A DNA stretch of 64,000 bases, from NCBI RefSeq assembly GCF_900100665.1, contig NZ_FNCS01000011.1, forward strand, positions 1 through 64,000, in the 5' to 3' direction. Source of the DNA: Pelagibacterium luteolum. Lineage in GTDB: Bacteria > Pseudomonadota > Alphaproteobacteria > Rhizobiales > Devosiaceae. Shown one piece after another: positions 54,298 through 63,137 of this stretch (positions are counted from its first letter, which is position 1; the number at the start of each line of letters is the position of its first letter). The position numbers were made by a program, and so were the translations under genes. The notes under the pieces were generated by a model. The model worked only from the letters and a program-made list of their open reading frames with translations, had not been told where the DNA came from and did not search any database.

Positions 54298-55196
54298 CCT
54301 GACGGCTTGTCGATGTGACCTTCCTTGCCCTCAACGACTGGCCCTCCCGGTTGCTTTTGGTCGATCTGGCAATATGGGCTGTCACCTTTGAAGTACACTC
54401 GGGTCGACTTGAGGCCTTTGGGCAATAGGATCAGGTGATCCAACGCGTTTCTTATGCCCCGAGCGAAAGCAGATATAGACGTTCTCGTATTTGCTATCCG
54501 ATGCCGGGGCTTGTGTGACGACACAATTTTTCGAACCGGCGGGGGATCGATATCGCTCAACCCTATACCCGAATTCTCGCGAGATTCGCCGCGGCTCGCA
54601 AACTGAACCACGAGTGCCGGATTGACGTTGGCGCGCGTTAAGAGATTGCCGGGACGAGAAAACGGATCGTAAAGCGCGTGGTCAAAGACACGATCACCCC
54701 AACCGTTGTAGGCCGCGAGCTTTAAGGCAGCATCGCGCGTGAGCAGATATCCTGCAGCTCCAGTCAGAGTGGACCGAAACTCGTGAATCGCTATTTGGGT
54801 GGACGTAGTCTGTGACGCCGGAAACAATCGGACTCGCCGCGCATGGTCGAGGCGAATGAGGTCATATCCAAAACCACCGCTGTCCTCGTAGTCCTCAAGG
54901 AACTGCGGAAGTGTATCGGAGAGGAGAGCATCATCCTCAAAGAACGCCCCGAGCGCCTTGCCGGTCGAAACGAAGTCCTCGATCATCGCCAGGTGGCTCT
55001 TGATGCACGCAAGCTCGACCGGCCGAATGCCCTGGCCCGCCGCGCAGAACCTAGCGATCTCATCGGGCGTTAGATCAGCCGGGGTTATTGCGCTTTGGCG
55101 TTTGAAGTCCAAACCCAGGCGCCGCGTTTGCTCTTCGAAGAATTCGCGGCGATCGGCACGTGTGTCGAGGTTTATATAGCTCAGGGTGACGGTCAT
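54294..55196 (-). CDS. GT25-family LPS glycosyltransferase
   Basis: 300 residues from ATG 55196. LSYINLDTRADRREFFEEQ, ACIKSHLAMIEDFV and GAFFEDDALLSD are the hallmarks of GT25 (LPS beta-galactosyltransferase LgtB-like) enzymes. A basic C-terminal region could associate with the membrane. It probably adds galactose or glucose to LPS. Its 3' end overlaps the convergent GT92-like gene by 4 bases. Confidence 0.87.
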   Translation of the reverse strand: MTVTLSYINLDTRADRREFFEEQTRRLGLDFKRQSAITPADLTPDEIARFCAAGQGIRPVELACIKSHLAMIEDFVSTGKALGAFFEDDALLSDTLPQFLEDYEDSGGFGYDLIRLDHARRVRLFPASQTTSTQIAIHEFRSTLTGAAGYLLTRDAALKLAAYNGWGDRVFDHALYDPFSRPGNLLTRANVNPALVVQFASRGESRENSGIGLSDIDPPPVRKIVSSHKPRHRIANTRTSISAFARGIRNALDHLILLPKGLKSTRVYFKGDSPYCQIDQKQPGGPVVEGKEGHIDKPSG

Positions 55197-55521
55197 TGGG
55201 CGTCTCGGATGTTTCTCGCGGCGTGCAAGTCCGGCCCAGCACAATCGGACCGCCGAACGCCCGCAACCATATAGACCTTGACCGGCAGCAAAGCTATTCT
55301 GCCTTGCCAGGTGGAGGCCTTTTTCTCAAGGAAAGCTCAACGGTCGCGCGGTACAATCTCCCGATGCGCGCTTAAGCTTTGCCTGACTTTGCTTGCAATG
55401 CTGAATTTTCCGTACAAGGAATGACTCCTTCAAGACGACCTGAAACCTTCGTCAGCGCCTTGCGGCGTCAGTCGCGCTTCTAGTCGTCAGAGAGCAATGT
55501 GCGCGCGAATAACGAAATGCA
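55197..55521. other. Intergenic region, border of glycan and phosphate loci
   Basis: About 325 bases separating the GT25 gene (transcribed away) from the 3' end of the TetR gene. No supported ORF, RNA or clear terminator is seen. Confidence 0.4.
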
Positions 55522-56181
55522 TCACCGCGCCTGCAACTCGTGCTTGGATACGTTTCCATGCTGAGATGCACGGGGACTGGCGATGCCATATCCATTGGAC
55601 ATCGTATGATTTTGTTGCCGGCCGAGGTCATAGAGCATGCTGAGCCCGCGCCTTCCGACCAAAACAAGCCCATTCCTCCCACTTCCTAGGGCAGCCTCTA
55701 GTGCGATTTCATCAAGTAGAGCAATCACCTGGTTCGATAAGCCCTCACGCCGACGCTCAGCTTTCAGCCGACTTTCACAAGCGCTCACGATAGTGTGCAT
55801 TTGGGCCCGGTGCGCCTTCCATTTTAGGGAGGAGGCTTGCGTCTGGTGGGCTCCAGTAAGGCTAAAGACGCACCCCTGAGGCGCAAATATGACGAGCTGC
55901 AATGCAACGATGTCGACGAGGTGTTTGAGAGCGTCCCAACCGTCTTTTTCCTTTAAAGCCATCGATGCAGCAGTGAGAAGGCGCTCAGAGGCGCGATCGA
56001 GAACGAGGTGATATAGGTTTTCCTTCGACGAGAAGGCGGAATAATAACTCCCGGCACCGATCTTCATTGCGGCCATCAATGCCGTCGTTCCGGCACCCGA
56101 GAAGCCTTTTAACCGAAACACGCCTTCTGCGGCGTCCAGTGCGGCCTCATAATCGAACCCGCGCGCCCTACCCTTTTTCAT
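55522..56181 (-). CDS. TetR-family transcriptional regulator
   Basis: 219 residues. Residues 1-60 form the TetR DNA-binding domain (FDYEAALDAAEGVFRLKGFS, then TTALMAAMKIGAGSYYSAFS, SKENLYHLVLD). The rest is the helical ligand/dimer domain. It is the fourth gene of the minus operon: its ATG overlaps the phosphoesterase stop as TAATG. It may sense a compound produced or exported by that operon. The ligand is unknown. Confidence 0.88.
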   Translation of the reverse strand: MKKGRARGFDYEAALDAAEGVFRLKGFSGAGTTALMAAMKIGAGSYYSAFSSKENLYHLVLDRASERLLTAASMALKEKDGWDALKHLVDIVALQLVIFAPQGCVFSLTGAHQTQASSLKWKAHRAQMHTIVSACESRLKAERRREGLSNQVIALLDEIALEAALGSGRNGLVLVGRRGLSMLYDLGRQQNHTMSNGYGIASPRASQHGNVSKHELQAR

Positions 56182-57809
56182 TACACCGCCTCGCGCGCAG
56201 TCGCGTCAGCACCCAGATATCGCGCCATCATATCCAAGAACAGTTTGACCTGCGATTGCAGGCACGCTGGATCCGCCCATTGTCGGCAGCCATATTCGGC
56301 GATGAGCTTGAAATAGAGCTCAAGCCGATTGCTGGGAATAAACTGGAGCGCAAATTCGCTCCCTTTTCGCACAGCGTACCAGTCAACCACCAGATCAATG
56401 GCGCTCAATCCACCAACTCGCTGAGAGACAAAATCGCCTGCCGCAACCGGCTCGGCAATTTTAGCAAGTGCAAAGAGGTCTTCCAGCGAGGCCTGGTTGA
56501 AAACCCGCGCCAAATCAGTCGGCCATTCGTGGGGTAAATAACGGTTTCGGACGAGTTGAGCCACATGTCCGTAGAGAAACTGCCCATATGAGCTCGCTTC
56601 AATCCACGAACTATCGGCCTTTGCATCGTTTCGGTAAAAGGGAAAGAATGCATCAAAACGATCAAACTCTACGCGCCGCAGATCCGCGCTCACGCCTCTG
56701 AAGTCTCCAGTCACCACCGCAAAGCCAGGCGGAAATGCCACAGGCGAGGGCAATGCGACATTGGTCAACCTCGTACCGTCCACCTCAATCGTGCTGGTAT
56801 CGGCGACGTGCAGGTGCCCGGAAAAATGTATGCCGATGCCCGTGCGTGCCACGGCATTTGAGGTCATCGTCCAGGGGGTACGCCGCACCGCCTGCGTCGC
56901 ACCGAACAAAAAATCCTCATCGGCGACCGTACCGTCATAGGTGTCGATCGCTGGATAGTGTGAAAAGCACACGAGCGTTTTGCCTTGTATCTTGGCCCGC
57001 GCCGAAACGTTTGCCAGCCAATCAAGAACAAACGGCTTGAGCCGCACGAGCGAATTCCATCCCGCATCGGTTGAATCCGAGACGGCGTCAAAGTGTGAAC
57101 CGTCCTTGCATCCCTTGCGCGGTTCAAAGACGTTTGCGTCTACCGCCACCAGCCACAGACCGGGTTCGGGCTCGACCAGGTAGCTCAGGTCGAGCTGCCG
57201 ATGGATGACCGAACCGTCCCGAGACGCGATCTCAAACATGCGCTTGTCGAATGCGTCATCAACGCCAAACGGGCACTCCCAATAGTGATCCTTCTCCTGG
57301 CGCTGGATTCCATAGGGCGCCCATAACGGCGCCAAGTCGGAGTATGAGCGGCAAAACATTCGCTCCTCGAGCACTGCCCCTTCCCCCTGCACCAGTTGCC
57401 GATTACTCGTTACAGACGCGATGCCGCCATCTTTTGTATAGAACGCTTTGGTGTGGTGCCGGCCGCTCATGGCGAAGACGTCGTGATTGCCCGGTGTCAG
57501 AAAGAACCGAACCCCATGAGTTTCGCTATAGTGCTGGAGCAGGGCTAGTGCCCCGTCCATGGTTGCGACCTGCCCGTCGTCGGTCAAATCCCCGGCAATG
57601 GCGATCGTTTTAATTCCGTCTTTGACGCACGCATCAAGTACAGCAGGAAACGCGAAATAACTTTCGTTGAAAATGCGGGTCGAGGCCGCGCTATCGGTTC
57701 GCGTCCTGATTGCCGCCATCGGCTTTCCATCAAAATCTGGGCCATCAAACCGATAACCTGGAAACACCTCATGATAATGGGGGTCGGCGATAATCGCGAT
57801 CTTATGCAT
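56181..57809 (-). CDS. Calcineurin-like metallophosphoesterase
   Basis: 542 residues from ATG 57809 (MHKIAIIADPHYH). The two-metal site is complete: ADPHYH (D, H), AIAGDLTDDG (GD), FFLTPGNHDVF (GNHD), LVCFSHYP (H) and FSGHLHVADT (GHxH). A C-terminal extension of about 200 residues is helical and unrecognised. It hydrolyses phosphomonoesters or diesters in the cytoplasm; no signal peptide is present. It overlaps the Na/Pi symporter by 8 bases and tetR by 1, in a compact phosphate-related operon. Confidence 0.88.
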   Translation of the reverse strand: MHKIAIIADPHYHEVFPGYRFDGPDFDGKPMAAIRTRTDSAASTRIFNESYFAFPAVLDACVKDGIKTIAIAGDLTDDGQVATMDGALALLQHYSETHGVRFFLTPGNHDVFAMSGRHHTKAFYTKDGGIASVTSNRQLVQGEGAVLEERMFCRSYSDLAPLWAPYGIQRQEKDHYWECPFGVDDAFDKRMFEIASRDGSVIHRQLDLSYLVEPEPGLWLVAVDANVFEPRKGCKDGSHFDAVSDSTDAGWNSLVRLKPFVLDWLANVSARAKIQGKTLVCFSHYPAIDTYDGTVADEDFLFGATQAVRRTPWTMTSNAVARTGIGIHFSGHLHVADTSTIEVDGTRLTNVALPSPVAFPPGFAVVTGDFRGVSADLRRVEFDRFDAFFPFYRNDAKADSSWIEASSYGQFLYGHVAQLVRNRYLPHEWPTDLARVFNQASLEDLFALAKIAEPVAAGDFVSQRVGGLSAIDLVVDWYAVRKGSEFALQFIPSNRLELYFKLIAEYGCRQWADPACLQSQVKLFLDMMARYLGADATAREAV

Positions 57810-59424
57810 CGGGTGCCGGGCGAAGCCGCGTCTCGCGAAGCGCTCCGATATCATCGAGAATTGGGTAAGCAACGGAAATCAAATGCGCATTGACGCGCTT
57901 GAGATCGCGCAAAATGTCCAGGTGCAGCCCTGAGGTTTCCATGGTCTGAGTTCTCCGTTCGCGTAGGCGCTCCATATGGCGCTCCGCGCTTTCCGACTCC
58001 AGCCGCCGCACGTCCAATTTGCAGCTTACCAATTGCCGTGCCAGATCCGGATCACGTGAGAGGAAAACCGATTGCGCGATCTGTAAGATTTCCAACGTTC
58101 GATCATAGAAGGCCACGATCTCGGCCAGACCTTCCGGCGAAAATGCAAGCTTGCGCTTTGACTTTTTTGCGGCCAGTTCAGATAGCCCACTGTCGATGAT
58201 GTCCCCGATATGTTCGAGATTGACCGCATAGGACATAATCTCGGTTGCGCGCTGCGTGTCATCCTCATCGAGCTCCTCTCGTCCTAACCGCGATAGGTAG
58301 GATTTGATTTCGCCGTGAACCCGGTCGATGTCATTTTCGATCGCACCAAGCTGGCTGCGCACGTTCGGGTCAGAAGTCTTGAGCGCGCTCATCGAGGCTT
58401 CCAACATGTCGCGCACCATATCGCCGAGCCTTAACGTTTCGCGCGCCGCCGCAGAAAGTGCGATAGCCGGGGTCGAGAGCGCACTTTCGTCAAGATAGTG
58501 CGGCGAAGTTTTGCCATCGGCTGGTTCCGGCATGAGCTTTTTGACAAGACCTATGATCGGGCCAAGCAAGGGCAAAAACACCACCAGAAGCACAAAGGAG
58601 AATGCGATATGGGCGCTGAGCGCGAGCGTTCCGGTCTCTGGAACTGCAATCGCCAACCAAGGGGCGATCAGTCCCGCAGTGAAGGTCAAGACGATGGCCC
58701 CAAAGGCTCTGATGGCGAGATTGGTAAGCGCTAGCCGCCGCGCCTCGATCCCTTCGCCGAGCACAGCAAGATAGGGCGGAATGGCGCCACCCAGATTGGC
58801 GCCCGCAACCAAGACAAGCGCCAGTTCGGGCGAAATGACGTTAGCCTGCCCCAACAGCACCACAAACAACACGACCGCTAAGCTCGAAGACGCGAAAAAT
58901 GCCAAGCCAGTGGCAAATAGCAACGCAAAGACGGGAGCACTTGCCAGCCCCGAAAGGATCAGGATCACTGTTTCCGACGATCGGACCGGTTCGGTTGCCT
59001 GACCCAGAAGCGTCAGGGCCAATAGCATCAATCCCAAACCCAAAATGGCGCGACCAATGCCCTTCCCGCTCGCATGTCGCGATCGCGAAAACGTCACCAC
59101 ACCGACAAGTATCAAGATCGGTGAAAGCCAATGAAGGTCGAGCGAAAGGATAAGCGCCGCAAGGCTGGTTCCCACATTGGCGCCCAGCATGATGGCCTGT
59201 GCCATAATACCCGAAACAAGGTCCCGCGCTGCAAACGAGGCTGTTATCACCGCAGTGGCAGTGCTCGATTGCACGGCCAGCGTAGCCACAATCCCCACAA
59301 TTACTGCCATCACACGATTGCGCGTGCTGTTGCCGATCCAAATGCGAAGAGAGGTGCCAAAAGCACGCAGCATGCCGGTCTTGATAAGACGGAGCCCCCA
59401 GACCAAAAGCGCGCCGGCTCCCAA
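57802..59424 (-). CDS. Na/Pi cotransporter with PhoU-like C-terminal domain
   Basis: 540 residues or slightly more. The membrane part has two inverted repeats with the family QSST motif (TLAVQSSTATAVITASF) and GANLGGAIPPYL. Residues about 320-540 are PhoU-like helices. Homologues (NptA/YjbB) move phosphate, YjbB outward. TTG 59424 is the first usable conventional start, but homologue-like sequence (STLVLIDLL) continues upstream in frame to an ATT at 59460 that overlaps the preceding stop as ATTGA. The true start may therefore be non-standard. Confidence 0.88.
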   Translation of the reverse strand: MGAGALLVWGLRLIKTGMLRAFGTSLRIWIGNSTRNRVMAVIVGIVATLAVQSSTATAVITASFAARDLVSGIMAQAIMLGANVGTSLAALILSLDLHWLSPILILVGVVTFSRSRHASGKGIGRAILGLGLMLLALTLLGQATEPVRSSETVILILSGLASAPVFALLFATGLAFFASSSLAVVLFVVLLGQANVISPELALVLVAGANLGGAIPPYLAVLGEGIEARRLALTNLAIRAFGAIVLTFTAGLIAPWLAIAVPETGTLALSAHIAFSFVLLVVFLPLLGPIIGLVKKLMPEPADGKTSPHYLDESALSTPAIALSAAARETLRLGDMVRDMLEASMSALKTSDPNVRSQLGAIENDIDRVHGEIKSYLSRLGREELDEDDTQRATEIMSYAVNLEHIGDIIDSGLSELAAKKSKRKLAFSPEGLAEIVAFYDRTLEILQIAQSVFLSRDPDLARQLVSCKLDVRRLESESAERHMERLRERRTQTMETSGLHLDILRDLKRVNAHLISVAYPILDDIGALRETRLRPAPDA

Positions 59425-59455
59425 AAGATCGATCAGAACCAGGGTCGAGGAAATT

Positions 59456-60058
59456 TCAATGTCCTTCCAATATGTCTATTGCGCGTCCCGCCTGTCGCGC
59501 AGCTTCCACCAGCATGGGCTTTGGCGTCTCGAACCATTCCGCCCGCTGGAGCTCACGCTTCTCGCGCACATGGGTGAGCGCATCATCAAAGCTTGCGAAC
59601 TTTTCGGGTTGGTTCTTGGACAAATAAAGTGCCGTTAGCGCTACCGACCTGCTTCGGCCCCCACGGCAGTGAACCAAAATGTTGCCACGTTCACGATTGG
59701 GGTAAGTCTCTCGCTCAGGCAGCCTTTGTTTAAGCGCACCATCGAGAATGTAATACCCAGCCAACATCATGCGCGAGGGATTACCGTCGCCGTCGATCAG
59801 CCCGATCTTATAGGCGCGAATGGCGCCAAAACCGGTTGCGACCTTTCCGGCATCAGCGGCAAGAATCGGATCGAGCACATAATTGAAATCGAGATTGACC
59901 GCGCAGTTCACCACCGTCGAAATACCATGAAGGCGCAAAAGCTCGAGATCACGCGCTCCCTCGGCACCCCCGATGTAAAGTGAGACCTTGTCCTCACCCA
60001 AATCGGTGCAGATAAGGCTAATGGGAGGGCGATCGTAGTGTGGGGCAATCTGGGCCAT
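59456..60058 (-). CDS. Dual-specificity/tyrosine phosphatase-like protein
   Basis: 200 residues with the PTP signature HCRGGRSR (His130-Cys131-x5-Arg137), so the catalytic Cys and Arg are intact. An upstream loop (YKIGLIDGDGNP) could supply the general-acid Asp. It dephosphorylates protein tyrosine/serine or small phosphoesters such as inositol phosphates. It is the first gene of a minus operon with a Na/Pi symporter and a phosphoesterase, which makes a small-molecule phosphate substrate attractive. A palindromic LacI-type operator lies 63 bases upstream of its start. Confidence 0.85.
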   Translation of the reverse strand: MAQIAPHYDRPPISLICTDLGEDKVSLYIGGAEGARDLELLRLHGISTVVNCAVNLDFNYVLDPILAADAGKVATGFGAIRAYKIGLIDGDGNPSRMMLAGYYILDGALKQRLPERETYPNRERGNILVHCRGGRSRSVALTALYLSKNQPEKFASFDDALTHVREKRELQRAEWFETPKPMLVEAARQAGRAIDILEGH

Positions 60059-60120
60059 GCGCTATCCTTGTTATCGATGGTGAATCGTTGGGCACCACCA
60101 CCATACCTCTATTCCAAACC

Positions 60121-60138
60121 ATTGCACAGCTGTGCAAT
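60121..60138. promoter_or_regulatory. LacI-type operator 1
   Basis: Perfect 18-bp palindrome ATTGCACAGCTGTGCAAT, centred on the odd-free axis typical of LacI-family sites. It lies between the divergent phosphatase operon and lacI-type gene, and shares the 12-bp core GCACAGCTGTGC with the site at 60237-60248. Confidence 0.75.
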
Positions 60139-60236
60139 GCGCAAATTCGCGTAGCCAAGCCCTCACGCGTTTGCCACGGAGTACGATTATGGCGTATTAA
60201 GTATGTGATCGCGATCATGGGGTTCTTGAACTCTGC

Positions 60237-60248
60237 GCACAGCTGTGC
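60237..60248. promoter_or_regulatory. LacI-type operator 2
   Basis: The 12-bp core GCACAGCTGTGC recurs here, 113 bases from site 1 and 38 bases before the regulator start. Only one flank extends the match (CAA on the right). Two sites at this spacing could allow looping and control of both promoters. Confidence 0.7.
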
Positions 60249-60285
60249 AACCTGCGTCGCGATGACATGACGCAATAGGAACACG

Positions 60286-61311
60286 ATGAAAAACGCGGGC
60301 CGGACCATAGGTAAAACCTTCGTCTCCGCCCAGCAGGTCGCGGAACGTGCAGGGGTGTCGCGGTCGGCCGTGTCGCGCACATTCACCGATGGAGCCAGCG
60401 TTTCCCCTACCACCCGCAAGCGTGTCCTTGAGGCCGCCGAGGCGTTGGGCTACCACGTCAATCATCTCGCCCGGGGGCTCATCCGAGACAGCTCTAACAT
60501 CGTCTCTTTGATCGTTGCCGACATCAACACACCCTATCAAGCCAAGATGATCGAAGCTTTGACGCGGCGCCTGCAGGCCGCAAATAAGATTGCCATGGTC
60601 ATCAACACGTCGGGCCAGAACGCCAATGTCGAGGCGGCGCTGCGACAGACACTCCATTACCGCGCGGACGCCACGATCGTGCTCTCGGGCCAGCCCGCCG
60701 CCTCGCTTATCGAAACCTGCCTCAACAATGGACAGCACGTCATCTTGGTCAACCGAGACGACCCCGTCCCAGGGCCCGAAACCATTGTTGTTACCAACCG
60801 TACTGCAGCACGCCAAGCATTCGACATGCTGTTTCGCGCTGGCTGCCGCGATCTTGCGGTTGTCGCCTCGGCTGTGGGCTCGGCCTCGCTTGCTGCCCGC
60901 GAGAAAGCCTTCGCCCTTGCCGCGGAAGAGGCTGGGGTAAACGTCAACGTCATTCGCTTTGGCCCCACGGCCTACGCCTCGGGTGCGGAAGCCGCCCGTG
61001 CGGTGCTTTCGAAATCGGACCGTCCAGATGGCGTTTTTTGCGTCACTGATCTGCTTGCATGCGGTTTTATGGACGTCGCCCGTAACGAATTTGGGCTCAC
61101 AATCCCGGAAGAAATCTGCGTCGTCGGATTTGACGACATCGAGCAGGCAAGCTGGTCCTCCTATGATTTGACGACCTTCCGCCAGCCCGTCGACCAGATC
61201 GCCGATCACGTGGTCGGTCTTATTGACCATCATCCTCATCTCCACACCGTTCAAGCCCCCACGCGCTTTTCCGCCGAGCCCGTCTGGCGCAAATCGGTCC
61301 GGCCGCGCTGA
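60286..61311 (+). CDS. LacI-family transcriptional regulator
   Basis: 341 residues. Helix-turn-helix SAQQVAERAGVSRSAVSRTF and hinge VNHLARGLIRDSSNIV are followed by a periplasmic-binding-like effector domain (LIVADINTPYQAKMIEAL to CVVGFDDIEQASW). It binds palindromic operators as a dimer; two such palindromes sit directly upstream. It likely represses itself and the divergent phosphatase operon, and perhaps the convergent/adjacent phosphatase and ABC genes. The effector is probably a sugar or sugar phosphate. Confidence 0.92.
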   Translation: MKNAGRTIGKTFVSAQQVAERAGVSRSAVSRTFTDGASVSPTTRKRVLEAAEALGYHVNHLARGLIRDSSNIVSLIVADINTPYQAKMIEALTRRLQAANKIAMVINTSGQNANVEAALRQTLHYRADATIVLSGQPAASLIETCLNNGQHVILVNRDDPVPGPETIVVTNRTAARQAFDMLFRAGCRDLAVVASAVGSASLAAREKAFALAAEEAGVNVNVIRFGPTAYASGAEAARAVLSKSDRPDGVFCVTDLLACGFMDVARNEFGLTIPEEICVVGFDDIEQASWSSYDLTTFRQPVDQIADHVVGLIDHHPHLHTVQAPTRFSAEPVWRKSVRPR

Positions 61312-61337
61312 TAGCGCCCGGCCATCCGCGCGCACCG

Positions 61338-62165
61338 CTAGGCTCTTTCGATGCCGCTGGCTGCAATCATCAAATCCGCAACGCCGGGAGCCGCGGCAAG
61401 AACTGCGCCACCGCTTTCCAGCCCATCTCTGCCCAAAAAGTCGCAAACAACCCCGCCCGCTTCCCTCACAAGCAATAGCCCTGCAAGACAATCCCACGGA
61501 TGCATGTGCAATTCCGCATAAGCGTCTGAACGCCCGTCCGCGACATAGGCCAATCCGAGTGCTCCCGTCGCTGCGCGGCGCACATTGGCGCCAGTGCCTA
61601 AAATCTTGCTCAGGACGTCGAGATAGACCCCATTGCTAATACGCGTTGACCAACCGAGCTCAACGCATGCCGACCCCGCAGCCGCAGTCGGCGCCACGCG
61701 GATTTCCATTCCGTTTCGAAACGCGCCCCGACCCGCCCGCGCAAAATAGAGTTCGTCATGAACCGGATCGTAAATTGCCCCCAAAAGCATCTCATTGCCG
61801 CCCACAAATGCGATAGAGACGCAATAGTGGGGAATTCGGCGCGCAAAATTGGCCGTCCCATCAATGGGATCAACAACCCAAACAGCCTCGCCTGGCGTTC
61901 CGCCCGACTCCTCGCCAAGAAATCCGTCTTCTGGAAAAAGTCTTTTCAGTCGCTCCCGCACCAGTGTTTCCACGGCGGCATCTGTCACGGTCAAAAAGTC
62001 CTGCGGCCCCTTCATCTCAAATCCGCCTTCGATGGCAAACGCTCTTTGCGCCAAAGCTCCGGCCTCCCGAATGAGCGCCACCAATGTCTTCTCGCGCCGA
62101 TCAAGGTCTTCGGAGGTCATGGTCATAGGGGAAGGAGTGCTGTGAGATATCGCTGACATAATCAT
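61338..62165 (-). CDS. Inositol monophosphatase family protein (downstream copy)
   Basis: 275 residues. Metal/phosphate motifs are FLGEESGG (Glu), WVVDPIDGTANFARRI (DPxDGT) and MHPWDCLAGLLLVREAGG (WD). The family removes phosphate from inositol-1-P, sugar phosphates, or PAP. Its ATG overlaps the stop of the upstream copy (ATGA). The two copies may act as partners or on different isomers. It converges on the lacI-type gene. Confidence 0.9.
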   Translation of the reverse strand: MIMSAISHSTPSPMTMTSEDLDRREKTLVALIREAGALAQRAFAIEGGFEMKGPQDFLTVTDAAVETLVRERLKRLFPEDGFLGEESGGTPGEAVWVVDPIDGTANFARRIPHYCVSIAFVGGNEMLLGAIYDPVHDELYFARAGRGAFRNGMEIRVAPTAAAGSACVELGWSTRISNGVYLDVLSKILGTGANVRRAATGALGLAYVADGRSDAYAELHMHPWDCLAGLLLVREAGGVVCDFLGRDGLESGGAVLAAAPGVADLMIAASGIERA

Positions 62166-63073
62166 GACTCTGCGTTGAAAGCTGTTGGAGACCCAATTTG
62201 ATAGACTCGGCGTTCAATACGATGCGCCGATACCCTCTCGGCTATCGTTCCGAGTGTTGGATAATTGCCGTTGGCGCCCACAGCGACATAGCCGGGGCAT
62301 GAAAACTCTGCTGCGTTGGGCTCTACCTTGCCCAGACCATAGGCATCATAGCGCCCCCCAGCTTGTCTCAGGATCAGTATGGCCGCTGCCACATCCCAGG
62401 CATTGACCCCAAATCCGATCGCCGCATCGCACCAGCCTGCGGCCACATGGCAAAGACTTAACGCCGCACTGCCCGTGCGCCGAACCGTGCAAAACCGCTC
62501 GGCAAGCGTTGCAAAATTATCCAACGCATGCGTCCGCCCATCTAGGCGGAAATCGCGCGCCACTGGATAGCTCGTCACGACCATCGCGTCGCTCTCACCG
62601 GGACGGGCCCGAGAGCGCAGTCGCTCTCCATTGAGCCACGCTCCAGATATGTCGGCGGTAAACACATTTCCCGTGACCGGGTCGAGTACGACGCCAGCCA
62701 AGATCTCGCCATTGACCACTGCTCCAATCGAGACACACCAAAACGCCAGCCCAGCGGCGAAATTCGCCGTTCCATCGATTGGATCGATATACCAGTGGAT
62801 GGGGCCGTCCCCCGACGCCCCGCCCTCTTCGCCTATAAAGCGCGATCCCCCAACCCGCTCACCGATATAGCTTTTGAGCATCTCTTCGGTCTGACGGTCG
62901 TGAATGGTCACGATGTCGTGGAAATCCACCTTGGTGTCTGCGACCATAGGTTGCCGAAACGCCGCCAACAGTGGAGCTCTCACCGAAAGGGCCGCGCCCA
63001 TAGCGACCTCACGCAGACTGCTCGAAAGCGCTGAAACATCGAGTTCGGCGGAAGAAGCTTCAAAAAATTGCAC
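62162..63073 (-). CDS. Inositol monophosphatase family protein (upstream copy)
   Basis: 303 residues. Motifs FIGEEGGA, YIDPIDGTANFAAGL and VNAWDVAAAILILRQAGG show an intact Mg-dependent phosphatase. It is more distantly related to the next gene than a recent duplicate would be. It follows the ABC substrate-binding protein gene by 64 bases, so the imported compound may be its substrate. Confidence 0.9.
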   Translation of the reverse strand: MQFFEASSAELDVSALSSSLREVAMGAALSVRAPLLAAFRQPMVADTKVDFHDIVTIHDRQTEEMLKSYIGERVGGSRFIGEEGGASGDGPIHWYIDPIDGTANFAAGLAFWCVSIGAVVNGEILAGVVLDPVTGNVFTADISGAWLNGERLRSRARPGESDAMVVTSYPVARDFRLDGRTHALDNFATLAERFCTVRRTGSAALSLCHVAAGWCDAAIGFGVNAWDVAAAILILRQAGGRYDAYGLGKVEPNAAEFSCPGYVAVGANGNYPTLGTIAERVSAHRIERRVYQIGSPTAFNAES

Positions 63074-63137
63074 CGTGTTGGTCCTTGCCCGAAACGATGG
63101 CGACCGATGCCGCCATCACGTTGTGATGTGGCCCGTA

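Noticed and set aside
60187-61497. Minus-strand 436-codon ORF
   Set aside because: Shadow of the LacI-family gene; low-complexity composition and no domain.
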